Shown here: positions 1 to 12,662 of the stretch, piece by piece
How positions within the stretch are numbered: the stretch's first letter is position 1
How the letters are laid out: every line of letters begins with the position of its first letter
Origin: Scedosporium boydii
Taxonomy: Eukaryota; Ascomycota; Sordariomycetes; Microascales; Microascaceae
Assembly: GCA_002221725.1 (NCBI GenBank)
Contig: NJFT01000072.1
Span: forward strand, 1 to 64,000
Length of the DNA stretch: 64,000 nt
Direction: 5' to 3'
Notes under the pieces: generated by a model
Database searches by the model: none
Seen by the model: only the letters and a program-made list of their open reading frames with translations
Told to the model about the DNA's origin: nothing
Program-made: the position numbers and the translations under genes

Positions 1-384
1 ATGGCAAGCCGTCGAGTAAACTTGTGCATCTCGTGTCAAAGTTCATCAACTTCATCCACATCTCGATCCACTTGCACGTCCGCGCGGCGGTGACCGCGAG
101 TGGCGTGTGCCTTCTTCATGGAAGGAACACTTCCCTTCTGGAACCGAAGCACCATCTCGATGGATCAAGGGTGACCCTTGTCTATACCATAAATCATTTT
201 GAAAGGGTCGCTTTAGGGACCCCGTGTCCTAGCAGGATGGGACCGTGAGGCACTGCGGTCATCTCGAAGAAGTACAGTGCACACTTTCGTCTAGACTAGG
301 AAAGACCACTGATGCCGCTCTCCTGCCTTCAAGTCGCGTCAAAGTAGTATGCGTAATGGGAATATGGGGTATTCTGGTACGAGG

Positions 385-393
385 TACTTCGTA
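385..393. repeat. TACTTCGTA dispersed motif copy
   Basis: Exact copy of the 9-bp word TACTTCGTA in non-coding DNA. Further exact copies (either orientation) start at 624, 2358, 5373, 5529, 5556, 6572, 15075, 42301, 42845, 42852, 42969, 50368, 57175, 63470 and 63950. Confidence 0.75.
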
Positions 394-557
394 ATTCCCT
401 GCTTTAGCCCATGTGCGATTTGATGTATGTGGATCAATGTGAAGGTACAGTCATGGTAGGGTAGGTAGTACTGCTCACACATTGGCCCCAGTTGCCCGCC
501 CTGAGATGTCGCTCCTTCTCGTTTTCAGAACACGGCAGGGGTGGGAAGAGAGTAACA

Positions 558-566
558 TACGGAGTA
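558..566. repeat. TACGGAGTA variant motif
   Basis: One-base variant of the dispersed TACGAAGTA word. Other copies of this variant (or its complement TACTCCGTA) start at 3244, 30093, 42649 and 56840. All lie outside genes. Confidence 0.6.
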
Positions 567-1317
567 TGTACGGTGTATGTGGAGGAAGCGGCAGGAGGAG
601 CTAGGGTGGGCACCAAGACGAATTACGAAGTAGCACTTTGTAGACTTCGTACTTGCGTCCACGGCGGGCAACACGAGCGGTCACAAGCGTCTGGGGGTGT
701 TCTATTCGAGGAAGAAGTTGCGACAGCAGAAGGTGGTGAGATAAGCTATGACCCATGGGGAACGAAAATAATGACTTGATATCACTCCGTACTTCGACAT
801 TGTAAAGGCGTGTGAAGGATCACTTAATAGGCGGATTGCGTAATCGCAGTATCGTCAAGGTGTCCGCTCTCCAGGCCCTTCAATGGCCTTGTGTTTGCCG
901 CGCCGCCAGGCCCCTAGGTGCGTTCCATTTAATGTTGACTCGGGTATGCGCTAGCCTCACTCTCGAGGATAATCCTCAAAATCTTTGGCTATCTTGAACA
1001 GTGGGAAGTCTATATTCTTGTGTGTAATTGAAACTAACATATTCAAAAGGGAGGTACCCTAACAATTAGAGATTGGCCCTCATGTCAACCTGTGACCGGA
1101 GCATTGATCCCGAGATGCCCAGGTGTTGATTACTCGTGCTTTTTCTTCCAGAAATCCAACACTAATACGATCAACAGACGCTGGAGGTCGAATTGGACAC
1201 TGGAGGCCACTTCATGCACGATTGTTCTGCATGTACCTTCACTTTCGTACAGGAATTTCTCTCAAGGCAGGCACTATTGCAAGGTACAGAGGCCCACTCA
1301 CAACATTTTTCAGGATC

Positions 1318-1351
1318 GAGGGATTGGGGGTGATTGGGGGGGATTGGGGGA
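1318..1351 (+). repeat. G-rich tract, candidate G-quadruplex
   Basis: Three runs of five to seven G separated by TGATT and ATT lie in about 30 bases, with a preceding GG. A tight cluster of G runs like this can fold into a G-quadruplex; with only three long runs, the seven-G run would have to split or the GG pair would have to serve as the fourth strand. No gene is attached to it. Confidence 0.45.
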
Positions 1352-4300
1352 AACAGCACCGGAAACCGCATTGTAACACACTTTGTCACCAATTACTAGC
1401 TGGGTCTCCAGCTCTTATTCACAGATCCTGGCCTGACTAATGGCGGGGTCTTCTCTGGTGGGTCACGCCAGCCCAGGCAATGGACTGCACGCCACTGCTG
1501 CAATTGCCGCCGCCTTTGCGGGGGGGCTCAGCGCCTGGCCAGGCCATCCAGCTCAGGTCCACGATCCACGATCTCGACATTGGGAACCGTTTCTGATATC
1601 CAAAATAGTAAGATTACTGTATTCACCAACACGTCACCACGGCTCGCCAGGATCACAGGGGTGTACGCAGAAAAATGCTGCATCGCGTAACCCCCCCCCC
1701 CTGCTAGCACAGGCTTTCCAGATCCCATGGAGGGCTGGACTAGGAGAGACATCAATTGATACCGACTGTCTCCTGACGTGCAGAGCAGTGTCCCTGATTG
1801 TGAAGCCAACCCTGACCCGAGATCCGAAATCCAACCTGCCACGTTTTCCTCCTGCTTTCGGGAATACTATGTAAGTGCAAGTTTTAATATTCAAGTCCAA
1901 CCACAATTCATACTATTAACCCGAATGCTACCGCTAGGACGATTTGGATCCTACTTCGTTTACTTGACCCTATTTCGATTGCAACATGACCCACTTGTTT
2001 CTCCAACGCAGTACGTACCCAAGGTGAGAGCGCTGTTAGGACGAAGGTCGTCTCGCACAGAGCGTCGAGAAGTGGTCTGTAAAGTCGCAACCAAGTTCAA
2101 CATATCCGTACGAAGTGGATACAGGAGAGCTAATGCAATCTTCGGTCCCAGTTAGCGCTTAGGTCACGGCGCATACAGTCTATTATTCCCCACCTTTCCC
2201 GTCTTAGGGACCCGCTCGTCCATCACATCCTAGCCGAGACTATCCAAGTGGGTTTAGCCAGGCCAGGCGTGCGACGCCCCCTTGTCTGCAGGGCGGGAAA
2301 GCGAACAGTGGCCCTTGAACTAGCAGACTCGCCCAGAGAACCGCCTGGCGTAGCAGGTACTTCGTACTCGACTTGGAGGTGGGCGAGATCCTTCTCCATT
2401 TTTCCCCTCGCAGACAACCTGGTTTTCTTCACACCATCAAGCGAATACTAGACCTTGACTTGTGCTAAGCACTCTAACCGAATAGTGGTCCTCATTGAGT
2501 GGCTGGTCGTGGTCGGTTTCAAGGTAATCAATTTTTGCGCGTCTATTCAAAGCGATAGGACCAGTCGGTGGATGCATCGAGCGCTTGCTTACAGCCGATC
2601 ATCGTCTTGTTGGATTCGGCACTTGCCGAGATAAGATGCCCCCAACCGCAGATCGCTCTCAAGTAATATAGTCGACTGCGGGAAATCGAGCACCATAGGT
2701 CATCGGCATCTGAACGCTGGAATCCTCGTACCCTTCGGCAACTCGCCATCGCTCCCCGGAATCAAGACCGTAACGTCTCTCCGCCGGCGGGGGAGCCACA
2801 CCCACATGAGCCCGCCGGATGACTACGATACGACTTATCCGCCAGCTAGCCTATCAGGTTGGCGAGAATTGGGACGGTGCGGGAACGAAATGGTGCATGT
2901 GGCCATTTCGTTGCTGCTTGAACCACACAAGGCACACAAACCCCGTAACATTCAGCGTGAACTCTTCGCTTGACACATGGTCAGGGCGTAAGCTTAGCTT
3001 TGGTGCCGACATTGACCAGACGCCCCAGCGTACGAAGCAGGGTTGTACTTCGATGAAGGCGTGCAGATGCAGCGTTCCTACTTCCTACTGAGCCCATCGC
3101 GGGGAACCTTTGGTCATTACTAGTAAACCAAAGACGATGTACGAAGCACATTTTCTGCAATATTTGGTGCATGTAACCCCAGGTCAGTCCCTCCCTCCAA
3201 TGCCGGGCAGTGATGATGCACCCTCACCTGCAGTTCCTAGTACTACTCCGTAGTTGCGTTAACCCCACCACCCTCCACATTGCGGAACAAGTCAAAAGGG
3301 GCGGCGTCGGGCGGGAAGTGGAGTTATCCGCACAGCAATTTCTGTAGGGATAAGCAGGGGCAACAACTTGAGCTAAACAGCATCAAGCATCACGAACCTG
3401 GCCTACGGCCTACCCACCATGAGGGTAGTTTACTTCCTCATGGGAGGCATGAGAGCAGTCATTACTCCGTGTGTGAGGGGAAAATTGAAGTTACGACAGG
3501 GGGTAGGCTCCCTAGCCCGGGCAAGGGTGGTCAGACTAATCGCAAGAGCTTAGTGGAAAATGCCGAGACTAGATCGGGGATTTTCCTTTGTTGGCAACCA
3601 TTCGCCGGGTTTAAAGATCGGGGCGGAAAAGACACAAACCGCCGGTTTCCACTCCGACATGGAGGGTTTTGCTTGGGGAGATGGACACCTCATAGTCTGA
3701 CAGAGGCCACTCTCGGTCGTGGCATTTGAGCCGTGGGCCAACATCAACCGTCCGCTGCAGACGATTTTGGAACCCATTCACGACTACGACCTCGGGATTG
3801 TATAGCATCTGTCACCAGGCGATGCTGGAAGATAAAATGCTAGATAAGTACGGCATCAATCCCAAGTCTGAGATCCAGACACGCCCATGGCATTTTTCCG
3901 TCCGCAGCTCTGTCTACCATTAATAGATGTGGGCTTGGCTGTGGGTTCCTGCAGCAGCGGAAATGAGGTCCAGGGACTTTGGGTGACCAGGTCGCCTCTG
4001 GTACAGGACTGGCTTTCTCCAAACTCTACACGCGGGCTTGAGAGCTTGAGAATTACGCCCCGGGTACCACTTAGAGAGTATAATCGGTGAGATGGTCATA
4101 TCTGCACCTGGCCGAGATGGGTTTGCCAGTAACTAATATTGCCCCATCCCGTGGAACCTGGCAACCAATTTCCCCTGAATTGGGTTTCAATCACAGCACA
4201 GGCTTCGTCGAATCCTACGGGTGACTTCAAACAATACACTACGGACATGCACTCGGCACTCCATCGAGTGGGATCCCAGCTGCTTGTATGCACACATCCA

Positions 4301-5372
4301 GAACGCGTATACCCTTGACGTCGTCTCGATCCCGTGTGGCCTCAGAACCAAATCCTTCATGAAACTACAATACCCACCTGCCTTGGAGGTAGATGCCCGC
4401 CGCGCCGCCAGAAACCACTTCCATCACAGTTTGAGACATGCCGGGTCTTGTGGCTGACGAGCCTGACTGGACCTGGTGGGTGGGTGCGAAGAAATAACAA
4501 AGAAAACGGTCCCGAGAGAGGAATTACTTCCTTTACTCGTTGAGTCTTCTTTGGCATACCCCACCCCCTTTGTCCGACTCACATATATCGATGAGATGCC
4601 CAAGAGACGCCAATATACCGAGGTACATGTACTGCAAGTAGTAATTATATGCGGCGACTTTTTAATATGGGACGGTAACATCGACCTACGGTCTTCTATC
4701 CCTCCTTCGGGTATTTCGTACTACTTTTAGTAGCCTTTAGTGGTTTTTCTCAGATTGACCCTTCTCCCCAAGGCTAAAATGTTACTCCCCAGGGAACTAT
4801 GGCAGGTGGCTAGAGAAGGATTCCCCCTGCTCAGATGTTCATGAGGCATAGGCCAGGTGACCCCACTGTCACTGTCTGAAAGGCCAGCCTTGACCATGCT
4901 TGGCCGTGGATCTCTCATTTGCAACGCGTGGCAATTGCGCAACCCCACGCCCACAGACCCTGAAGGTTCCGGTGGAAGCGGAGGATTTCTGCGAATGGAT
5001 GCTGCTCAAGAAGAAAAATCAATTTAACAACGGGGCCTGGCCGGCGTTAGCGATGCCACTCCCGCTCAACTCCCGATAGGACGCGAACGTCGGACTGTCT
5101 GTAGGCTGTAGCTAGCCGTGTGGCCCAAGGATGTTTAATTGAAGCCTGGGTACACAGGACATAGTGGCTTCCCTCATTTCTGCCGAATCTCGCTGCGCGT
5201 CCCTTGGTATGCTCGACTAGACGAGAGCAAGCTCTAATTACCTTTGCCTTGAGGGGTGTAACTAATTGGATTGTCCAGCGGCGCCACCTTCTCTATGATG
5301 CGGTCCGTCCATTCGAGACGGACTGCCTACTTTTTTTGGGACCATTTCCTTTCTAGTCCTATTTCCGTCCTG

Positions 5373-5564
5373 TACGAAGTACGTAGTCCTTTTTCTTTAT
5401 TCTTTAGTCTCATTTTCTTCTGGGTAACCGCTCCTCCACTGCGGATTTAGAAATAGATCAAAGCTGGCTGGCTGAGCTGGACTCATTCCTAGGCAGTACC
5501 CCGGTCGTAGCTCGGAGGTATTACCATCTACGAAGTAGGCGCCTTGGTTCTCTATTACTTCGTA
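5373..5564. repeat. Cluster of three TACGAAGTA/TACTTCGTA copies
   Basis: Exact copies at 5373-5381 (TACGAAGTA), 5529-5537 (TACGAAGTA) and 5556-5564 (TACTTCGTA) lie within 192 bp. The last two are in inverted orientation 18 bp apart and could form a hairpin stem. Confidence 0.7.
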
Positions 5565-6617
5565 TATTCTTACGTGAATCCTGGAGTTCGCTCTTCCTCT
5601 TCATGGGTCGAGCCCACGGCAAGGACGAGCTGGACCGCTCTCACCCTCCTAACTAGTTCCGCCCTGAAGAACGCCACCATGCGCTCGGCCACCTTGATCT
5701 TTGGTCGTTACCGCCGAGACCCATTCTGGTGCAGAATGTATCCACCATTCCAGGCACCGGCTTATTCAAGGACTACAGAGAAATCCGGACATTCGACGTC
5801 ATAGGACACCGCTCCCGGTAGGGTGTCGCGCTCTCAGGGAGGTGGGCTTGGCCTGGCTGGCCTTGTCAGCTGGGCTCCAGAGTGGCTGCTGAGGACCCCT
5901 TGGTCTGTCCGTGGTGTGGATGGATGACCCGCTTTTGTCTTGAAGTAGACTGGCACCGAACCGGCACGGCGCGTTGATGATGCTCTCAACAGCTCCTGTC
6001 AAGACTGAAGGGTTTGGTTTTTTGTGTTACGAGATAATCCCACGACGGACCCCTCGGGACGGGCTGTGACCGAGGGCAGGAAGCAGGAAGTTGAGAGAGC
6101 CAAAGAAGAAGGCAAAAAGGGAAAGGGGTAGAAATGACTTTCTCCAGCCATCATATGTGAGATAAGTCTGTCATCTGAACTTTTTGATTAACACTGCCTC
6201 CAAGGAATATGCCGACCGTTGAGTTCGGTCTTGAGCAAATGGGGAGAACGTAGCACTCCAAAATCTGCCGGGGTTCCATTGCAAAGTGGCTGCCCACCGC
6301 CCGCCCCTATTGACAGTCGCAACGACACCCATCAGGAAGAGGGCCCGTGGAAAACATTCCGATGACACCAAAAAAATGCCCCGACCCTACAGTGGGTGTA
6401 CCAGCAAGGATCGTGTAAGTGGTTTGTTTCTTTGTTACCCCTCCTTCACCCATCGTTGATTTCCAACTTGTCGAAGTGCCCTGGCAACAATCTGACCAGG
6501 GTTCCCAGAAATGCCACTACCGTTTACCGTACGGGAAGTGATCGGCGTTGCATTAGAAGGCCTCCTTCATTTACGAAGTATCAAGTATTCCTATCCAAGC
6601 TGAGTTATCATGCGGAC

Positions 6618-6627
6618 TTCGTACGAA
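6618..6627. repeat. TTCGTACGAA palindrome
   Basis: Perfect 10-bp palindrome made from the shared core of the dispersed motif. It lies 38 bp from an exact TACGAAGTA copy at 6572. Confidence 0.5.
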
Positions 6628-9172
6628 CGACGGGGGCACGGCTGTCATTCTTGGCTGTTTTCGATCTCGGCTCGCGATCCTGTCCCAATCGACAACTCAT
6701 CGATGTGGCGCGGCAAGATATCGACATCTAGTGAGGCACATCATAACCCTCCCCCAATAACGTGTTTATTTCGGCAGCAGGAACCGAAGACGCACGCCAG
6801 ATTGCCAATGACCTGCCTACTTGCTCGACTATCACTGGCCCCAAGACAAAAGTCAAATCAGGGACGGCACAGACCCTATAGATTGGAGGAGAGTCCAGGG
6901 AATGACACACCCGAGGTTGGATTGGGGGCGAGCGAAAGACGGCCCCGCGCCATTGCCCCTTGCTCCTTCGAAGTGTGTAGTAGTTCGAGTCGCCCGTGTT
7001 CACTTTGCGCACACACTCGACCGCTCTTCTTTGAAGATGAAAGCGGGAAGAAGACCCAGGCAGCTTCAAGAAAACGGGGGGGGGGGGACTTGGATCCCGC
7101 AAGACGAGAGCACACAGAGGCGGGGCGGCGCGGGCTAAGAGCTTGCATATCATCGACGCGTGGTGTGTCTGTGTGCGTTGAATCTATTGATTTTTGTGTC
7201 TCCATATCCACGAAGAACAGACACTAAACCCTTGTCCCCGATGCGCCGCCATGTGCCGGTTCGGCGATAGCTCACAAAAGCTATTTTCGAACACGCAGTC
7301 CGAACCTGAGCGTATCTCTCCCGCATGCATACCCACCCACCCTCGTCATCATCTTGTTTCCATTTTTTTTCCTCTCTTTATTTTGTTCTATTCTCGATCT
7401 CGTGGATGTATGGTCTAAAACAGGTAACGAAAAGTGTAGATCAGGCACGAAGCGGAGTCAGCACCTCTCGACTGATTCTTCCTTTCCGCCCCTTCCTCCT
7501 AAGAATCCCGGACCGGCCACCTTAGACCGATACGGGGAAAGAGAAAGGAAAAGGAAATGGAAAGGAAAGGGGGGAAATCGACCGGCAAATGTGATCTGGC
7601 GGGCGGACGAACCGGAAGTAACCCAAGAAGGACGCGAGCTTTGTCGAACTCGCAGCTCGTTCCACTGTTACCCAAGCCTCGCTTGGCTCGTTTCCTTTCG
7701 TCAGGATTTCTAAATATTCCTTTTCATCCTTTCTTCTCGAAGAAGCGGGATGGAAGGGGGTGGATTGCGACCTTAAAGGACCGAAGTCGAGATACACACC
7801 TCTTGCAGACAGACTGCTCTTTCTGTCAACTCAACAACGCACCTGAATGAGTTGTAAGCATAGGCCAATTCATGCGTCTCATGACACCAGATGTGTCGAA
7901 GCTTCTGGGATGCTTCCATACGTCTTTTTTGTTACTACCCTGAATGGCCTGCGCCAGAACAGCATGACGATCAGAAGTGGGCACGGAAGAGACGAACGGG
8001 TAGGGCTCTAGGTACGGATCTGCCGGATCGTGAGATATATGGTTCCCCGAAGGCGAGGTGTATCGTGGTCTTGGGTTAGTAGGGATGTCAACTGGCGCGT
8101 TGCCCTGCCTGAGCCACCGCCCTCTGGGAGGAGTACCTTCTTTGCTCCTCCCTCGGCTCATCCCTGGAGTAAACTGCCGCTCTGGCTGATACGGCGTCCC
8201 CCCCCTTCTTTCTGGTTGAGAGATGTATGTCACACGGGAAATCTGACAGGTACGGTGGCGGGCATGAGGGCAGCAGCAAGGCTGAACTATCAGACGAGAC
8301 AACGAATCCCTTTCCGGGGAATACGATATCGGACATATCAGACCGGGGAAAAGAACCTCCGGGGTAGATTACGTCGCACTGCTATTTACGATGCCTCGCT
8401 TCCTTGGCTGACTGATCTCTCCTGTCTAGAAAACTTGGCACGGAATTTGGGGGAGGCTGATGCAAGAAAACAGGCACGGGGTGGACAGCGATGGTCAGCG
8501 ACCCGGGGGGAGTGAGAACGACTCCCCTAATTGTTGGGCTCCATCCCTTCTCCTTCGCAACCTCAGTGAGATCCACGCATTCCGAGTGGTTCGGACTCGG
8601 CCAGGCCGGTTTGTGCGAGGACAGAAGGGAGGCGCAATGCAGTCCTGCAACCACGAAAGCTGGGTTCGCGTAAGCCCCAAGTGGGCGATGTTCGCCAATG
8701 TTGCGGTTCCTTTTCCATCTGCAGGTCTTTCTAACACATGACGAATCCTTCCACAAATGCTTCTAGAAGATGCCTGCATAAGCCGAATGGGATGAAAGGT
8801 CCGGGAGTCGAGATCCCAACCGAGATTCTAGGGTCAATGTCAATTTGACCAAAAAAGAAACAAGAAACACCAGGGGACAAGGTTCCCCTGCGGCGCTGGG
8901 GCCTAGCAACGAAAGTAAACGGGAAAAAAGTGGCCTTGAGTCATTGTAATTGTACAATTGTGATCTATTGATATGATCCTCCTACACGTCTTCGGATCCA
9001 ACAGGTCGATCCTTTCAAAATCCGCCTCCGGCTCGGAAATTAAACGAATATCCCGTGCCCGAACCCACGGGGGCTCAGCGGCGTTCGCGTCCTCATCGGC
9101 ATAAACCAAGTAATTTCATTCCATTACGTGGGATCAAAAGGAGAATCCCGAATCAATGGGCGCCGCTCAGCC

Positions 9173-10978
9173 TCAGGACGTCTTGCCCAGACGATCCAAT
9201 CCGGCCTGCGCCTGTTTGACTCCTTCAGGGAATTCCAATTCCTTGCTCATCTTAATGCACTCCTCGTAGTTGCGGCGCGCCTCGGCGTGCTTCCCCGACA
9301 TAGCAAAGATGTCACCGAGGTTGCACAGGGCGACGGCGCACGCCTCGTCGCACTCGCTGGTCCGGGCCTCACCCTTGACGTCAACGGCGTGGGTGTAGGC
9401 GTTGGTGGCCCAGTTGAGGGCGGATTGGAGGAGGTATTCTCTACTGGGCGGCTGTTGTGATGATGGGTCGGCTTGTGGCGAGTCTGTGGGAGGTGTGGGG
9501 ACGATGAGGGGAAGGAAAGGCGTGTGTTGGGCGAAGGCTGCGGATAAGTTGTTCACTGTGTAGGAAGGTTTCTCTTATCAGTTTCGAGTGGATGGAGGGA
9601 GGGGGAACGTATTCAAAGGGCATTGGGGTAGGCGTACTGAGAACGGGTCTATGACATGGATCCTCGCACAATCGGAGGGCATGGAAGAGCAACGGGATAG
9701 CAAGCTGGAACTGAGATTTCTTCTCGTAATTCCGGGCGAGAGCTGTTAAAGACGTAGTTAGCATGGAACAAACTGAGAACAGACGTGAGAAGGGGGCCGG
9801 AGAGTATCCGCTCACATTCGAGAGCACCGCCAATCTCGGTTGGGCTCATCCAGGGACCTTCATCCTCCTTCTCTCCCTCGTCATGTCGCCTCTTGAACTC
9901 CCTAAGAGCCGTCTCCACAGCCCAGGTGAGACGGGACTGAGACTCCTCCGACTGCAGAACGTGCTCATCGGCGTTCAGCTCGCCCAACTTCACACTGGTT
10001 CCGACACACTTTGCAAGGAGCCTATTTCGTTTCCTCCACAAATTCTCGGGGAGGTATTCGACCTCAGCTTCTTCGGTAGGAGCATCTTCGGTAGGGCGAG
10101 TGCTCTTCTGATCTTCGACAGGTGGTTTAGGAATAGGGACCTTTCCAGACTTGGGAAGAGAACCATCCGCCACTCCCTTTTCCATCCAATCCACCCACCG
10201 CAGGCAGTCCTGGACGATGCCTCCCAGAACCATGATGGCGCCGCTGTAATTCCCAATGCCTTCCAGCCACGCCGCTGTTTGTATCCTGATGCCGAGAACA
10301 TCGTCCGAGAAGGGGTCGAGTCGAAGCTCGTTGCACTGCTCGAGGGCGCGCTTGTAGTACTTTTGCGCTAGCTTAGGATCGGGCTTAATGTTGGTGTAGT
10401 AGAGGGCGCGGCGGAGAGACTTTGCGACAGGGTCGGGGAACTTTGTGAACTGTGGCGCGTTGAAGTAGTTGAAGTAGAGGTATACCGTGTAGAGGACGAT
10501 GCCTGATACTCCGCCAAGTCTATATATCAAGGCTGTTAGTGCCTTGCGAATTTCTATGGACTGTGGAGTATTAGCCTGTCGGAGAAGATACTCCCCAGAC
10601 GTCAACATACGTTAGGATGGCCAATATGAGTTCGCCAGGGTTTTGGCGAGCCGCGTTCCGAAAGCCGCCCTTGTTAAACATGGAGAACAGGCCAGAGAAG
10701 TCGAACGCCTTGCGAAGGATGGCGCCGATTGATGGAGGAGGGGGTTGTCTAAAGATCGGTCGCGATTTCCCGGGGCCTTGTTCAGTCGATTGGTATCGTA
10801 CGAAGGCCCGGAGCCGGAGACCATCATGTGTCGGTGTGTATCGATCCTGAGGGCATATTTGCAGTTGTCGGAGCCGGAGAGTTGGGAGAGCTGGGAGAGC
10901 TCCGAGAGATTGAAGCGAAGCTTGACAGGTCGTGCTGCCGCGGAGGACTCGGACGGTGTGCAATTGTCGCGCCGCCAT
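9173..10978 (-). CDS. Mitochondrial TPR protein, Mgr3-like
   Basis: Exons, reading 5' to 3' on the minus strand: 10978-10611, 10519-9816, 9742-9638, 9555-9173 (519 aa). The introns have GT...AG ends; intron 1 has a good CTAAC branch site, and the frame is kept across every join. The N-terminus is rich in Arg, Ser and Gln with almost no acid, like a mitochondrial presequence. A hydrophobic segment at about residues 123-141 (LGGVSGIVLYTVYLYF) is a membrane anchor. The rest is helical, with a TPR-like unit near the C-terminus (NLGDIFAMSGKHAEARRNYE). This matches fungal Mgr3-type proteins, which in yeast help present substrates to the inner-membrane i-AAA protease Yme1. The domain layout is visible; the specific Mgr3 role is inferred. 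The gene is well separated from the divergent ligase gene at 12663. Confidence 0.85.
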
Positions 10979-12546
10979 GGCTCGGGGTAGGGTGGGTATA
11001 GCGCCGCAGAGGCAGATACTGTATTAGACGGTTAACGGTGAGGAGATCCTGTCACGGACATTTCGCATGCCGCAAGTCGGGATCGCAAGTAAAGACTCAA
11101 TCGATTCTCCCGCTGTGGATTGCTCGACAGGCGATGATGTCCCAAATATTCTTTTCATCGCCTGACGCGATTTGTCAAGTGTTGCCAGCTGGTTTTGAAC
11201 CGTCCCGGTCGGGGCCCTCCAGAACTGGTGTGAACAGACGGAAACGGGGCTTCGGAGCTGTCACAACACCGCAGACTTGAAGTCTGGAAATCTTCAGTCC
11301 ACTCGATGAATGAAGGATTATTGATTACTTTGTAGTTTACTTCGGAACCCACGGGAGGCAGTATCATTACATCCTCTGTTATACCGTGATGGTTCACAGT
11401 TCGGACATTCCACGAGCGGATCCCACACCAGTAAATTTAATAGCTCGTCGTCTGTTGGAATGACTTTGACTTGAGACGGAAGCAAGATCGAAGTAATTTC
11501 CAATAAGATCAATATCCAATGCAACGCTGGACTCGCCTGGCCCCCCCATCACACACCACGCTATGAAGTACAGGTTGACCGGAGCCTGAGGATGTCTTTC
11601 GTACACCACAAAACCACGAAGTATTTGATGTAGTTTCACGTACACCTCGATCCTGAACCGAGGCAGGTTTTCGGCGCCCCAGATTCCCCGCTTCGGAGTT
11701 TTGTAGTCTGGGGTACGCTAGGGCGCGTTACAGACCACCGGATCAACTAGTCGTGGCCTACCGTAGCATCACCACCTCCACGCTCCGCACCCGTCGCGCC
11801 GGCTATGCACCTCGAGCTCAGAGTGGCTGGTGACAAGCAGGCTACTGGTTTGTTTTCGTTGAAGCTATCCGATCTCGACTGGGGGAATTACCTTACCCCT
11901 CAGTACCCCAGCATGGTGCGTCGATACGCGAGCTGCGGACGAAGAGTTGACGAGAGCATTGGGACTTCGGGCCAACTTAATGTTAATATCTTCTATTCCT
12001 GTTCCTCCCCCTGCCTATAAGACGTCAGGGTCCAGCTTACTCTCAATCTGAGCTGACGCATTTCCTCCTCATCACATCACAAATTGGATACGCAATTACT
12101 CCTACTGTTTTCTTGTTGATTGACCAATCGAGCGAGTTGTCCGTCCATCGCCTTTCTCGCTTATTGCGTCTCCAACCCGGCTGGACCTCAGCTCCCTTCC
12201 AGCTCTTCGTCAAAGACATTGGGGCGCCGCCGTCCTCACCACATCCACCGACTTCTTTGCAGGACTTGCCCCATTATAACAAGCGCACTCTTTCCTCAAC
12301 CAACGATCACCTCGGATCCTAAAGATTAGTCGACCGAGCTACGCAAGAATCAGCGCCAGATCTGCCCCCAGCGGCCACATCCAAATCTCAAGACACATTC
12401 CCACTGCCAAGCACTCCGAGCAGTGAGAGGCTCGGACGGCTTAGGAGGCCATCTCGTTCAGGGTGAACAAGAAGGAATTAGAAATAGGCCAGCCAGATAG
12501 GTCTTTCGCTTGTCACAAGTTGCTGGACTGCACTGTCATAGCCCAA
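10979..12546. other. Divergent intergenic region, Mgr3-like / CoA ligase
   Basis: This is the shared upstream region of two divergent genes. I see no ORF with a recognisable product. Pyrimidine-rich runs and a CCTATAAG word near 12013 lie on the ligase side and could belong to an upstream promoter. Confidence 0.5.
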
Positions 12547-12553
12547 TATAAAA
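12547..12553 (+). promoter_or_regulatory. TATA box candidate of CoA ligase gene
   Basis: The word TATAAAA lies 110 bp before the ATG at 12663, a sensible distance for a fungal core promoter. This rests on position and sequence only. Confidence 0.4.
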
Positions 12554-12662
12554 TTCCGCATCAAAGGCAAGAAGCCTGAAGAGACTCAAATCATTCGGAG
12601 TCAGGTCGGGTCCAATCTCAACAAATCGCCCTTACAGTTTGTATCGATATTCCGCTTTCACA

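Larger units (their letters stand above)
1..9172. other. 9.2-kb stretch with no supportable gene
   Basis: I read both strands and found no open frame here with a recognisable domain, a plausible chain of spliced exons, or a tRNA. The longest open frames (about 150-205 codons near 3280-3729, 6610-7227, 7826-8302 and 8030-8515) overlap each other on opposite strands, are rich in Pro, Arg, Ser and Cys, and match no family I know. The stretch holds seven exact copies of the TACGAAGTA/TACTTCGTA motif (385, 624, 2358, 5373, 5529, 5556, 6572), related TACGGAGTA-type words (558, 3244), a G-rich tract at 1318-1351, and a T/C-rich stretch around 7350-7410. There is no obvious AT-rich signature of RIP-degraded transposons. 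Fast-evolving genes or long non-coding RNAs could be missed. Confidence 0.6.

Noticed and set aside
3280..3729. 149-codon plus-strand frame in the gene-empty left region
   Set aside because: No recognisable domain, no good start context and no neighbouring exons.
5556..5564. Resemblance of ATTACTTCGTATA to half of a loxP site
   Set aside because: Only the 9-10 base core is shared, no proper spacer or second arm is at loxP distance, and the word is a widespread local motif. No recombinase gene is seen.
6610..7227. 205-codon plus-strand open frame
   Set aside because: Overlaps open frames on the minus strand, contains a stretch from a G10 run, biased to Arg/Ser/Pro, no domain recognised.
7826..8515. 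Overlapping opposite-strand frames of about 160 codons
   Set aside because: Neither shows a known domain or clear splice partners; the overlap makes at least one of them chance.
8903..9109. 68-codon minus-strand frame just after the Mgr3-like stop codon
   Set aside because: Too short, no domain, most likely 3' UTR.
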